Below are positions 49,014-57,976 of a stretch of 64,000 nucleotides of DNA, piece by piece; position 1 is the stretch's first letter; each line of letters opens with the position of its first letter. The position numbers and the translations under genes were made by a program. Origin of the DNA: Lachnospiraceae bacterium (GTDB lineage: Bacteria; Bacillota; Clostridia; Lachnospirales; Lachnospiraceae); the NCBI GenBank assembly GCA_022790855.1, contig JAAVYA010000028.1, forward strand, positions 1 through 64,000, in the 5' to 3' direction. The notes beneath the pieces were generated by a model. The model was not told where the DNA came from, ran no database searches, and worked only from the letters and a program-made list of their open reading frames with translations.

Positions 49014-49732
49014 TATCCTACCTCCTGGGATTCTGTGGAGTCTGTCCCTCGGATTTCCACATGAGAGATGGTGCGAAAGAGCAGATTCTGAAAGCTTGTC
49101 AATTCTTTTATAGTATATGCGGAAAATCTGGGAGAAATAACCTGGGGGGAGAATTGATAGCTTTGTAGGTAATAAGCGTCTGCACCGGCGAGCCAGGAGG
49201 CGATAGCTGCAAAATCTTCTTTTTGATGGAATTCTCTTGTAACCGTGGTCCGGAATTCGTAGGCTACGGAACCACCCAACAAAAATGCTGCAGAATCGAC
49301 AATACGGGAAACATCCATATTAGAAAGACCGCAGATTTTGGCATATTTCTCCGGAGTACCCTTGATATCCATAGCGACATAATCCACGAGGCCATTCTGG
49401 CATAATTCTTTTAATATTTGAGGTTGGTAGCCGTTGGTATCTAGTTTTATAGACAAGCCGAGCTTTTTTATCTCCGAGAGAAAGGGGACAAGCTCTGTTT
49501 GAAGGGTAGGCTCTCCGCCGGTAATGCATACGCCATCCAAAATGCCCTTTCTTTTTTCCAGAAAAGTGAGGACGTCATCGGGACCGTAGACGGGAGTTGT
49601 ATTCGGTGAAAGTACTAAGTTGCCGTTATGGCAAAATGGGCAACGGAAATTACAGCCTCCAAAAAATATGGTTGCTGCTACGTGCTTTGGATAGTCTAAT
49701 AAAGTTGTTTTTTGGAGTCCTTGAATATTCAT
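49013..49732 (-). CDS. radical SAM activating protein (NrdG2 type)
   Basis: 239 residues. GLQKTTLLDYPKHVAATIF leads into the radical SAM cluster motif GGCNFRCPFCHNG (C-x3-C-x2-C), then GGEPTLQ and DTNGY. This is the TIGR02495 group, annotated as anaerobic ribonucleotide reductase activating protein. There is no nrdD nearby, so the glycyl-radical target is uncertain. ATG 49732 follows AAAGGA by about 6 bases. A TTGCATT/AATGCAA palindrome lies about 50 bp upstream. Confidence 0.88.
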   Translation of the reverse strand: MNIQGLQKTTLLDYPKHVAATIFFGGCNFRCPFCHNGNLVLSPNTTPVYGPDDVLTFLEKRKGILDGVCITGGEPTLQTELVPFLSEIKKLGLSIKLDTNGYQPQILKELCQNGLVDYVAMDIKGTPEKYAKICGLSNMDVSRIVDSAAFLLGGSVAYEFRTTVTREFHQKEDFAAIASWLAGADAYYLQSYQFSPQVISPRFSAYTIKELTSFQNLLFRTISHVEIRGTDSTESQEVG

Positions 49733-49780
49733 AGCCGGTCCTTTTCTCACATAATAATTTTTACAGTTTAACCCTAGATG

Positions 49781-49795
49781 TTGCATTTAATGCAA
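49781..49795. promoter_or_regulatory. 15-bp palindrome upstream of the activase gene
   Basis: TTGCATTTAATGCAA is symmetric about its central base. It lies in the divergent region before the minus-strand activase/acetyltransferase pair; a regulator site is possible, but it does not match the NrdR box. Confidence 0.35.
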
Positions 49796-49860
49796 AGTCT
49801 ATAACAAGGAAGCAGAAGGTTGAACTGCTTCATATTATAGCATAATATAGAAACAAAGGC

Positions 49861-49889
49861 ATGACGATTTATCTTTTTTTTGTTATACT
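49861..49889 (+). promoter_or_regulatory. promoter of tadA
   Basis: -35 ATGACG (49861-49866), 17-bp spacer, -10 TATACT (49884-49889). Confidence 0.5.
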
Positions 49890-49917
49890 GATCTATATTA
49901 GTAGAAAGGAAAGTATC

Positions 49918-50394
49918 ATGGATCAGGATGAACGATATATGAAGGAAGCTATACGTCAGGCGAAAAAAGCATATGCTCTAAAAGAAGTACCGATTGGCTG
50001 TGTGATCGTACATGAAGGAAAAGTGATAGCACGGGGTTATAACCGGAGAAATACGGATAAGAATACATTAGCTCATGCGGAACTGATTGCCATAAAAAAG
50101 GCGAGTAAAAAGCTGGGAGACTGGCGTCTGGAAGGGTGTACGATCTATATTACGCTGGAGCCTTGTCAAATGTGTGCCGGGGCTATTGTTCAGGCTCGGG
50201 TAACGAGAGCGGTCATAGGCAGCATGAATCCAAAAGCCGGGTGCGCTGGTTCCGTGCTTAATCTCTTTAAAATAGCACAATTTAATCATCAGGTAGAATT
50301 GGAAAAAGGCGTTCTGGAGGACGAATGTTCTCAAATGCTGTCACAATTTTTCCGGGAACTGCGTATTTATAAGAAAAATTCGCCAGAAGGTTGA
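49918..50394 (+). CDS. tadA: tRNA-specific adenosine deaminase
   Basis: 158-residue cytidine-deaminase-fold enzyme that converts A34 to inosine in tRNA-Arg(ACG). Zinc and proton-shuttle motifs are TLAHAELIA near residue 53 and LEPCQMCAGAIVQ near 83. The substrate-binding VIGSMNPKAGCAGSVLNL follows. ATG 49918 follows AAAGGAAAG; an ATG at 49861 lies in the promoter. The SRP RNA gene follows immediately, the usual Firmicute order. Confidence 0.96.
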   Translation: MDQDERYMKEAIRQAKKAYALKEVPIGCVIVHEGKVIARGYNRRNTDKNTLAHAELIAIKKASKKLGDWRLEGCTIYITLEPCQMCAGAIVQARVTRAVIGSMNPKAGCAGSVLNLFKIAQFNHQVELEKGVLEDECSQMLSQFFRELRIYKKNSPEG

Positions 50395-50419
50395 CTTTTT
50401 AATGAAAACAAGGTATACT
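50391..50419 (+). promoter_or_regulatory. promoter of the SRP RNA, overlapping the tadA stop
   Basis: -35 TTGACT (50391-50396) contains the tadA stop codon TGA; 17-bp spacer; -10 TATACT (50414-50419). Confidence 0.85.
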
Positions 50420-50423
50420 TAAG

Positions 50424-50693
50424 GCTCCGAGCAGCTGGGGAGGCAGCGGTGCCCTGTACCAACAATCCGCTATAGTTGGAGTGATGCTCTGCCCCGGGTG
50501 ACTGGCTGCGGGGCTGCCTCGTATAAGTGGCGTTGAAGGTTGGGTCTTACGCAACGGAAATCTGTGAACCGTGTCAGGGTAGGAATACAGCAGCACTAAG
50601 CAGAACCTTTCGTGTGCCGTGAGGGCGCCTGATCTGAGCTAACTGTAGGAGTAACGTCCGTGGCCGTGATTCAAAGCAGAGCGCTCGGATTTA
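50424..50693 (+). ncRNA. ffs: signal recognition particle RNA, large type
   Basis: The ends pair: CTCCGAGC at the 5' side with GCTCGGA near 50684-50690. The Alu-like domain is at the 5' end. Domain IV carries GTCAGG...AGGAA...AGCAGCAC (about 50573-50600), the Ffh-binding region. About 270 nt is the size of Bacillus/Clostridia SRP RNA, and tadA upstream is its normal neighbour. The exact ends are approximate. Confidence 0.92.
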
Positions 50694-50709
50694 TTGTGGG
50701 GGAAATACT

Positions 50710-51228
50710 ATGTGGAAAAAAATTCGTAATTTTGTTTATGATTCCTGCGACGTCATGGAACTGGTGATGGCAATGCTGGTTTTGATTGCCATATTTGTTG
50801 CGTTTATTTCTCTATGGGAGCCTTTTATGGAGTTTGTAAACAGCCGGTTTGAGCATGGCTCTTTTTTGACATTTGTGGGGTATGTATTTAACATTCTTAT
50901 TGGAATCGAGTTTTTAAAATTGTTGTGCCATCCGAATGCAAATACGGTGTTGGAAGTCCTTACATTTTTGGTGGCAAGGCATATGATTATTGAGGAGACA
51001 AGCGTTGTAGAGAATCTACTCAGCATTGTTAGTATCGCTGTGTTGTTTGCCATGAAGAAGTATCTGGATCTTCCTACAAACGAAGAGGGTACAGATATGT
51101 TTGTTTCGGATTATGATTGGAAGAAGTTTCATGAGAAAAGGAAACAGAAGCGGGATCAAGTAATTCATGAGAGGTCTGAGCGATTAAAGCAGCATACAAA
51201 GCCGTTGCAGATGGAAGACAGTGATTGA
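50710..51228 (+). CDS. PsiE-like small membrane protein
   Basis: 172 residues with four hydrophobic segments (about 16-38, 50-72, 78-95 and 100-117) and a basic Lys/Arg-rich cytoplasmic tail. The pattern GIEFLKLL, EVLTFLVARHMIIEET and a final membrane helix resembles the PsiE (phosphate-starvation-inducible) family, for which no biochemical role is known. The ribosome site GGGGGAAA lies 6 bases upstream. A terminator follows directly. The family call is moderate. Confidence 0.7.
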   Translation: MWKKIRNFVYDSCDVMELVMAMLVLIAIFVAFISLWEPFMEFVNSRFEHGSFLTFVGYVFNILIGIEFLKLLCHPNANTVLEVLTFLVARHMIIEETSVVENLLSIVSIAVLFAMKKYLDLPTNEEGTDMFVSDYDWKKFHEKRKQKRDQVIHERSERLKQHTKPLQMEDSD

Positions 51229-51231
51229 GAG

Positions 51232-51258
51232 AAAGAGAGGCGGATTGCCTCTCTTTTT
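51232..51258 (+). terminator. intrinsic terminator
   Basis: AAAGAGAGGC (51232-51241) pairs with GCCTCTCTTT (51247-51256), followed by TT. It also marks the left edge of the RADAR locus. Confidence 0.88.
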
Positions 51259-51270
51259 GAATGAACATGC

Positions 51271-53745
51271 CTAATATTTTGTTGATGATAAGGCTTTTTC
51301 ATATTGTGAAAATCCAAAACTTTGTTCATTTCCCATAATTCGGATGTGATCCAGCCATTCATAAATCATCGTTCTATTATATATGCTGTTTTCCTGGCAG
51401 TCTTTTACCTTTTCAAGCGCACATGCTATTAAAGCATATTCATTTTCCAATGAGGTACGGAATACGCCCTGGTCGTCTGTATTGATAGAGACAGAGATCT
51501 GAGGACAGCTCCGGAGCTGCTCCGGATCGGTGGTGAGTCCGCGATTATAAAATTTAATAATAGGATGCCTGTCATAGCTGCGGAATGTACCAATTAAATA
51601 ATTGGAGGAAGGGTTTGTTCCGCAGTCTAAGCCCAGAAACAGGATGGCTTCGTCGATTGCCCGAAGACCGTCAGAAAGGTCTAGAAAATCTTCTCCTACA
51701 TGGTAGGTAGCTCTCAGCTGCGGCAGTTTATGCTGGCCGTCTGTCTCATAATAGACACTGGTATGCTTTTTCAATTGGCGGAAAAATTGTCCGAATACCT
51801 GAGGGCGGCAGCCAATTTCATTGGAGGCGGCAGCCATACCTAAAATGCGTTTGGCGATTTCTGGAAATTGTTCCCGCAGGTGAATGATTGCCATAGTTTG
51901 CTGCCGGATAGTTTCCCGTTTGTTATAGTGCCGGCAGGTGATCTGGGCTTCCGATACCGCCATTTTGTCTGAAGATTTTATAAAATGCAGGGTATAAAAA
52001 AACTGGTGCCGGAAACTGGAAGAAGGATCGATCAAATTGTCCAGCTTCATAATTTGATCCCGCAGCTTTTCCGTGGTGCTTTGAGGTGAAATGCGCAGCT
52101 CCAGCGTCCGAATGTTTTCTGTCAGAAGACATTCTTTTAAAGCAAGCTTAACAGACGCATTTTCGTAGATAGCGTCTTTCAGCAAGTCCAGTTTCCGGTT
52201 CTGGTAGTTCTCAAAATTCTTAAAACCTACATTGCTATTGGATTGTATGATTTCAGAACGGATGCTTTCTTTTATTAAAATGTAGGCGTAAAATAAGTGA
52301 TAATAACCTGCATACCGGGAGTCATTCCGATAAATCTGATGCAGCATGGTATAAAGCAGCCATCGTTCCCCCGCAAATATGAAATAAGGGTTTTCCTTTT
52401 CGATATCGCTTCGTTTGATTTGGTGCAGTAAATAATCAATTTCTTGCGTATCGTCTGAAATAGGTTTATCGGGCGGAAAACGGAAGGAGTCAATGGTTGC
52501 CTGCAGCTCCGTTGTATAGTTTTCAAGAACTTCCGGGTGGTGCAGCAGTTGTAGTGCGTTTTTTAAAGTGATGGTTTCCCAAAGCTTGAGATAGGATTCC
52601 CGGTCTGTCCATTGGATCAAAATATCATCCAGATCTACCTTTGGCATACAGAAAAAAAGGAATTTTACAAATTGCTTTACTGTGATTCCTTCTTGAAAGC
52701 TGAGGCAAAGCGAAAGGTTTTGTAAAATCACATGTTTTTGCAGTTTGTAATGAGCCATTTTTTGAAAAAGGAGTTGGTTATAAAAAGGGTTCTCCATAAG
52801 TGTATCTTTTAGAGAGGCTTCTTCTGTTATAGAATAATGTGTTTTTTCAAAAAATAGGATACAGAAAACTTCCTGGAGGTAAAATTCTTTTTTGGGGGAA
52901 GGCTGGATTGCCTGATACAGTTTTGGGATGGAACGTATCTTTCCGGCAGCGCCCTCATGAAATTCCGGGATATGCAGCAGGCGGAATGCTTCCTGGGAAA
53001 TAATTGCATAGCTGCCAATATGGATTCGCATGTTAGTTATTTTAGAATAAATAAGCACACGAATAAAAGCAGCTTGAAGATACCGATGATAAAAGGATTG
53101 TTCCTTGTATTCATTAGAATACAGTCTATTCGTATATCTTCGGCTGCCGTCGTATTGCTTTAGATGTTCTGCCAGCTTTGATGAAGTAACGTTATTCATT
53201 AGGCTGAGCCAGGAAATATGAAAAATAGGAGAGGAACCGGCCAAATGGAAGTGGTTCTCAGAAATTCCCCGGGCCAGTATCTGGTTCAGTTGTATATTGT
53301 TGTGGCCAATCACCCGTTTCCACATGAAGCCTCGTTCTTTTACATGCTCTTCGTGAAAGTGTTCCTGAGCCAGAAAGGCGGATACGATCAGATCCTCGCT
53401 GAGCTCCAAAGTCATTTGGCGCCAGTAAACCAGCCGGTTATATTTGCATAAGACACTATTGTTTTGTACAGTCAGACAGTCACCGGCATAGTAGAACAGA
53501 GCGTCAAATACATTTAATTCATCCGACGCCTTATGCCCTTTGGAATGCGCCTTGTCCCGAAAGGTGTCAATGTAGTACAGCAGGATGTTCTCCGCTTCGT
53601 TTTCACTGTAGTTGGGAAGGTAGGAGACAGCCATTTTCATAAAAGTGTCTCTATCAAAGCAATTATAAAGAAGTTTATTTTCCAGAACGGCCTGGATGGG
53701 AACCCTTTTATATAATAGCTTTAATATGATTTCCAGATGGTTCAT
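51271..53745 (-). CDS. rdrB: RADAR adenosine deaminase RdrB
   Basis: 824 residues of adenosine-deaminase TIM-barrel type with large insertions. All catalytic features are visible: metal ligands H165-F-H167 in SENHFHLAGSS, the YHVGEDFLD motif (H682, catalytic Glu 685), and SINTDDQGVF (TDD at 756-758). Length, motif spacing and the preceding RdrA gene identify RdrB of the RADAR antiphage system. RdrB deaminates adenosine in RNA or in (d)ATP pools in assemblies with RdrA. ATG 53745 lies 5 bases beyond the rdrA stop, with GGAG inside the rdrA end, so translation is coupled. Confidence 0.92.
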   Translation of the reverse strand: MNHLEIILKLLYKRVPIQAVLENKLLYNCFDRDTFMKMAVSYLPNYSENEAENILLYYIDTFRDKAHSKGHKASDELNVFDALFYYAGDCLTVQNNSVLCKYNRLVYWRQMTLELSEDLIVSAFLAQEHFHEEHVKERGFMWKRVIGHNNIQLNQILARGISENHFHLAGSSPIFHISWLSLMNNVTSSKLAEHLKQYDGSRRYTNRLYSNEYKEQSFYHRYLQAAFIRVLIYSKITNMRIHIGSYAIISQEAFRLLHIPEFHEGAAGKIRSIPKLYQAIQPSPKKEFYLQEVFCILFFEKTHYSITEEASLKDTLMENPFYNQLLFQKMAHYKLQKHVILQNLSLCLSFQEGITVKQFVKFLFFCMPKVDLDDILIQWTDRESYLKLWETITLKNALQLLHHPEVLENYTTELQATIDSFRFPPDKPISDDTQEIDYLLHQIKRSDIEKENPYFIFAGERWLLYTMLHQIYRNDSRYAGYYHLFYAYILIKESIRSEIIQSNSNVGFKNFENYQNRKLDLLKDAIYENASVKLALKECLLTENIRTLELRISPQSTTEKLRDQIMKLDNLIDPSSSFRHQFFYTLHFIKSSDKMAVSEAQITCRHYNKRETIRQQTMAIIHLREQFPEIAKRILGMAAASNEIGCRPQVFGQFFRQLKKHTSVYYETDGQHKLPQLRATYHVGEDFLDLSDGLRAIDEAILFLGLDCGTNPSSNYLIGTFRSYDRHPIIKFYNRGLTTDPEQLRSCPQISVSINTDDQGVFRTSLENEYALIACALEKVKDCQENSIYNRTMIYEWLDHIRIMGNEQSFGFSQYEKALSSTKY

Positions 53746-53750
53746 GATGG

Positions 53751-56360
53751 TCACTCCAAAAGTGTAGCTGCCAATTCGGTAAAAAATGCTTGTTTGCTTT
53801 GGAAATTCCGTTTTTCAAGAAAATAATTTATGTAGGGGCATTTCCGAAATTTGGCGCATTGTTTTAATATGTCATCGTCTGTGGAAATGGATAATGAATA
53901 AAAATTAATCTGTTCTTGTAATTGATTGGCAATATCGTCGTATATTTTTTGAATATAAGTAAATAGGTCCTTTTTTTCTATTGCATCAGGATTTTGTTCT
54001 ATTGCGTTCCGTCGGGTTCTCTTTAAAATATTATACATTAAGTCAAAATGATAAATCGGAAGCGCGATATTATCCTGAAATGTTTCTTCCCATTTTTTAT
54101 ATTGGGAAGCTAATAATGGTTCTTGTAGTTTTTTCTTTTGAATTTTATTATCGTAATAAGTCACAAAGGTATTCAAAATAGCATTTTCTAAATCCTGTAT
54201 TGCCTTATAGCCTTTCATAGAGCTTTCCACAAAGTTAAAAATATCAAACCGGGCAGTAATAGCAGTGGTACACCCTCCTCTTTTTAATTTCCGATTGAAT
54301 AATGGAACTGAGAGAGAGCTGTTGTCTTTTAAAGGTCTCTCCGCGATTTCGAAGCCCCATTTGTCGCCTGCATCACCAATAATTTTGAAGCAGTTTAGAC
54401 TTAGGAATAACATCTCAATGTGTAGAATGATGTTTTGCAGCTTGTTGGTCAATTTATCCTGGGGTTCTGATTTGGGTGGCAGCGCAATGTGGAACCATCT
54501 GGTCATTGGAAGATTTTTGGACAAATTTATTTTTTTGAAATTTGGGAGGGGTTTTAGCCAGCTATTTCCGCCATTAACGCCTTTTTCCAAAATTGTCGGC
54601 AAGGGTTTTAACCAGTTGTATCCTGCTTCAATGCCTCTTTCCGAAGTTGTGGTGTTGGAGGCTTCTGGTATGTTGATTGCAGGAAGCATATCGGAAGACC
54701 AGTTTCCGGTAATGGAGTCGGCAATGAGTTTTTTGATGGATCCGTCTTTTACGATCTGATGGACGCTATCCTTGATCTGGATTTTTTCATATAAATAAGT
54801 CCTGGTAAATTCGTAAGAAAAATAAACCAGCAAAAAGTTAGCCAGAGGTTTATGTATGCCTCCATCCAGACGGATTAAGCGGTAAATCATATTGACCAGA
54901 ATGCCATAATTGTATTCTTCTGAAATAGATTCAGAGGATTCGCGAGATTTTACTAAAATTTTGCGGATAAAATCAATCGCCAATTCCAGAGAACGGTGTA
55001 CGCCGGACTTCATGACTAATTCCAGGAATGTCCGTTCAGATTCATCTGTAATCTGTTCCATGGCCATACGTGTACCCAAGTCTGAACGCAGAAATTGATG
55101 GTTGTGCTCACAAATATGGTAGAAGGCTGTGGCTGATTCTTCGTCCATTTTTGATAAATTTATGGGAGAGAGATGCTCCAGATGGTTTATGCTCATAAGA
55201 AATCCAGCCAGGACACGCATGGATTTTGGCTCGTAAAAGTGACGCTGCAATCCTTGAGAGTCAAATAGTACGCCACTTTTTTGGAATAAGCTTACAAGCA
55301 GATATGTTTTGGCTCCTCCCGGCATATGTTTCTGGTCAATAGAATAGGTTGCATAGCGGTTGCTCATTTCCGGCATATAAATGCGGTAATGAATAGGCAG
55401 AACTTTATCCAGATAATCCACGGACACGCCCCGGACATATTCCAGGCCGGTTTTTAAAGCGATGTCTACTTTGGGAAGCACCTTATAAAAATTTTTCATG
55501 CAGATTTTCAGCATCTGATTGTAATCTAGAGAGAGCAGCACGATGATGTGAGGGATCATGAGATAACGGTGTATTTTTTCCAGCATGGAAAAGCCGTTTT
55601 GGATATTTAAATCAATATCATCCAGGGTTATCACAAGAAAATGATGTTTTACACCTCTTGTATATGATTGACGCCTGTTGCGTATAATAGAAAGATATTC
55701 TAATACCAGTTTTTCAAATTTTTCCCTTAGCTTCTGGCTGCTGGACAGAGTGCGCAGGCTGCTCATATAGGATTCCCCGGCCCGTACATTGCTGTCAGCC
55801 ATTTGTTCCAGGATGCAAGTAGTTCGATACAGTTCTTCAAATTTTTGCTGAAGTTCCCGCGCAGGATAACCGAATTCATTTTCTTCCGTTAAAGACAGGT
55901 TCTGCTTATCATGGATATCCTGGAACTTCTGATACATCTGTGCCAGAACCATCTGAAAAATATCTTCTCCTTTTTCCAGCAAGGAACTGTCAATACAATC
56001 CAGGCAGGTAAATAATACATTCTGTTCCTTCAGACAATAAAATATATCATCTGTTTTCTGACCAGACGTAATATCTTGATAGTTTTTTAGACTTTCCATA
56101 AAGGAAAGCATGGAAGAGGTTTTTCCGGTGCCTCTTTTGCCGATAAAGGTAAGGACATTTGGAAATTCATTATAACGCCGGGCTGCTCCAAGAGGTTCCT
56201 GTTGGACTAATTTATCGTATTTTTCAATAATGTCGTCAATTTTTTTATATGCGGCCAGATAAACGTGTCTGTAGTATGACGTATTGAAATCATTAAAGTG
56301 TTCGTATTTTATTCCGGCTGTTTGAAAGGTAAGGTTAGTAATGGGTTCTTTGCTCTCCAT
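53751..56360 (-). CDS. rdrA: RADAR ATPase RdrA
   Basis: 869-residue AAA/STAND-like P-loop ATPase. Walker A is GKRGTGKT at residues 74-81 and Walker B is in LVITLDDIDLN. The rest is a long helical region without other recognisable motifs. A large ATPase of this size next to an RdrB-type deaminase is diagnostic for RADAR, in which RdrA rings dock on the RdrB shell. ATG 56360 follows GAGGGA by 5 bases and overlaps the end of the TPR gene by 26 bases. Longer in-frame starts exist (up to 56423) but lack a ribosome site. Confidence 0.9.
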   Translation of the reverse strand: MESKEPITNLTFQTAGIKYEHFNDFNTSYYRHVYLAAYKKIDDIIEKYDKLVQQEPLGAARRYNEFPNVLTFIGKRGTGKTSSMLSFMESLKNYQDITSGQKTDDIFYCLKEQNVLFTCLDCIDSSLLEKGEDIFQMVLAQMYQKFQDIHDKQNLSLTEENEFGYPARELQQKFEELYRTTCILEQMADSNVRAGESYMSSLRTLSSSQKLREKFEKLVLEYLSIIRNRRQSYTRGVKHHFLVITLDDIDLNIQNGFSMLEKIHRYLMIPHIIVLLSLDYNQMLKICMKNFYKVLPKVDIALKTGLEYVRGVSVDYLDKVLPIHYRIYMPEMSNRYATYSIDQKHMPGGAKTYLLVSLFQKSGVLFDSQGLQRHFYEPKSMRVLAGFLMSINHLEHLSPINLSKMDEESATAFYHICEHNHQFLRSDLGTRMAMEQITDESERTFLELVMKSGVHRSLELAIDFIRKILVKSRESSESISEEYNYGILVNMIYRLIRLDGGIHKPLANFLLVYFSYEFTRTYLYEKIQIKDSVHQIVKDGSIKKLIADSITGNWSSDMLPAINIPEASNTTTSERGIEAGYNWLKPLPTILEKGVNGGNSWLKPLPNFKKINLSKNLPMTRWFHIALPPKSEPQDKLTNKLQNIILHIEMLFLSLNCFKIIGDAGDKWGFEIAERPLKDNSSLSVPLFNRKLKRGGCTTAITARFDIFNFVESSMKGYKAIQDLENAILNTFVTYYDNKIQKKKLQEPLLASQYKKWEETFQDNIALPIYHFDLMYNILKRTRRNAIEQNPDAIEKKDLFTYIQKIYDDIANQLQEQINFYSLSISTDDDILKQCAKFRKCPYINYFLEKRNFQSKQAFFTELAATLLE

Positions 56361-57759
56361 AATATCCCTCGATTTGTTGGTTTCCTGCATCTGCTGGTTC
56401 TTGTATCTGCAGGATTTTTTCATAAGAGTTTACCATTGAATAGGCATCTGCCAGATTTGCATAGCAGTCATAAAGCCTTAATTTTTCTACTGCCGCCGCT
56501 TTAAAGATGGAGGCATATGTTTTCCCAAACATCCAATGGTAAAAATCCATATTCCGTTCGGAACTGCCAAAGGATTTTGCTTTTTCCAGGGCGTATATGC
56601 TTTTTTCATAATTTCTTAACTGGATAAGAGTTTCTCCGATATTCATGTATGTTTTGTACAAATATGCACATTCAATAGGCTGCAGTGATTGTGAGGATTC
56701 TTTTTTGCTTAACAGATCCAGGATTTGATCCCATAAATTCAGCGCTTTCGGCCAGCGGGCTCTTTTTTTCTGGTACATCGCTAATTTGAATATGGCGCGG
56801 TAGTTATGCGGATCTACATGAGAGGCGTGGGAATAGTAGGTCTCTGCAAGTTCATCGTCCTGGCCGATAACTTCAAAATACTTTCCCATGCGGTATAACA
56901 GATAGCTGGTGTATGAATGTTTGCCGCATAAAAGGACGGCTCGTTCAAAATCATATACAAATTCTGTCATCCGCCTATCGTCTGTCCGTTTCGCAAAACC
57001 GCGGATTGCATAGGCAGCATAAAAATTTGGATCTGCTTTAAGGATTCGATTTATCCTTTGTTCGATTTCTTCATAAGGCTGGAAGGGTATTTTCTGCAGG
57101 GCAGAGAGTAAGGATTCTCTTTGCTTAAATTGTTTTTTGCGCTGCAGGCCGTTCCATATGATTGTATGCAGTTCATTGATACGCCGCTGGCAATTACAAA
57201 TAGCTGCCAGCAAATATTTAGAGGAATTGGGAGTCTCCAGACGCTTAAGGCTTTCATACGCAGCAAAAAAGTGTTCTTTGGAGGTGCACATATATTCATA
57301 TATCCTGGGATTGCCCATATCCCCAAAATATTCAATGGCATAGCTGCTTCGCATCAAGTCATGCTGAACAAAGCAGTCAGAGATTTTCTGCAATTCCACA
57401 AAGGTATCGTCTTGAAAATAGTCCGCCATGGAGGACAGGATGGCCGTCAGCCAATTTTGTTCCCCGTAGGCCATGGAGATGTCAGAAGAAAGGGATTGAG
57501 GGGAGGTCATTCCAAATCCGTGATAAGATATATCCGCCCATCCGGGTGTGTCTGTTTTGCGAATACGGATCAGGAAGTCTGTGTCGTCTCCATGTTCATT
57601 CTCTAAAATGTTTTCACATACCCAAATTCCGGCCAATCGAAAGAATGCCGAAAACCAGCGGTATTCCTTGATTTGGTCATCAGGATGAATAATTGTAATG
57701 CATCGGAAAAAATCCTTTTTCAAAATGGACGTCTCTGAAGTATGGTTTGTGAAGCGCAT
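56335..57759 (-). CDS. tetratricopeptide protein encoded in the RADAR operon
   Basis: 474 residues; I know no named family. Residues about 15-85 look alpha/beta (strand FRCITIIHP, helix, strand IWVCENI, strand DFLIRIR). Residues about 155-450 are all-helical with TPR-like pairs, for example near 244-275, 300-345, 366-398 and 430-452. No catalytic motif or signal is visible. The gene has its own promoter at 57849-57877 and overlaps rdrA by 26 bases, so it is made with RdrA and RdrB. ATG 57759 follows GGGGAAA; 57783 has no site. A sensor, adaptor or regulator role is inference. Confidence 0.85.
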   Translation of the reverse strand: MRFTNHTSETSILKKDFFRCITIIHPDDQIKEYRWFSAFFRLAGIWVCENILENEHGDDTDFLIRIRKTDTPGWADISYHGFGMTSPQSLSSDISMAYGEQNWLTAILSSMADYFQDDTFVELQKISDCFVQHDLMRSSYAIEYFGDMGNPRIYEYMCTSKEHFFAAYESLKRLETPNSSKYLLAAICNCQRRINELHTIIWNGLQRKKQFKQRESLLSALQKIPFQPYEEIEQRINRILKADPNFYAAYAIRGFAKRTDDRRMTEFVYDFERAVLLCGKHSYTSYLLYRMGKYFEVIGQDDELAETYYSHASHVDPHNYRAIFKLAMYQKKRARWPKALNLWDQILDLLSKKESSQSLQPIECAYLYKTYMNIGETLIQLRNYEKSIYALEKAKSFGSSERNMDFYHWMFGKTYASIFKAAAVEKLRLYDCYANLADAYSMVNSYEKILQIQEPADAGNQQIEGYYGEQRTHY

Positions 57760-57848
57760 ACGATTTCCCCAATCTAGGTTCATTAATATAAAGTATTCTT
57801 TACAGAATGCCTTGTGATGTATTGTAACCGCAAAGCCGTGTACTATTC

Positions 57849-57877
57849 AGTATAGCACTAACAAACCGTAGTTTCAA
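57849..57877 (-). promoter_or_regulatory. promoter of the TPR-rdrA-rdrB operon
   Basis: Minus strand: TTGAAA (57877-57872), 17-bp spacer, TATACT (57854-57849). Start near 57842, giving a leader of about 80 bases. It lies between the SLATT gene and the TPR gene, so the operon can be expressed without SLATT. Confidence 0.75.
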
Positions 57878-57976
57878 GAAAAATATTAGGCATAATTATG
57901 TACTTGTGTAATCTGTAAAAAAATAATATGGTCAAAACGCTTCTAAAAGATGTTGAAAAATGATTTTCATTGTATA

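Noticed and set aside
56415..57759. Calling the RADAR TPR protein a TIR-domain protein.
   Set aside because: The strand-helix-strand pattern is suggestive, but I find neither the TIR catalytic Glu nor a clear BB-loop.
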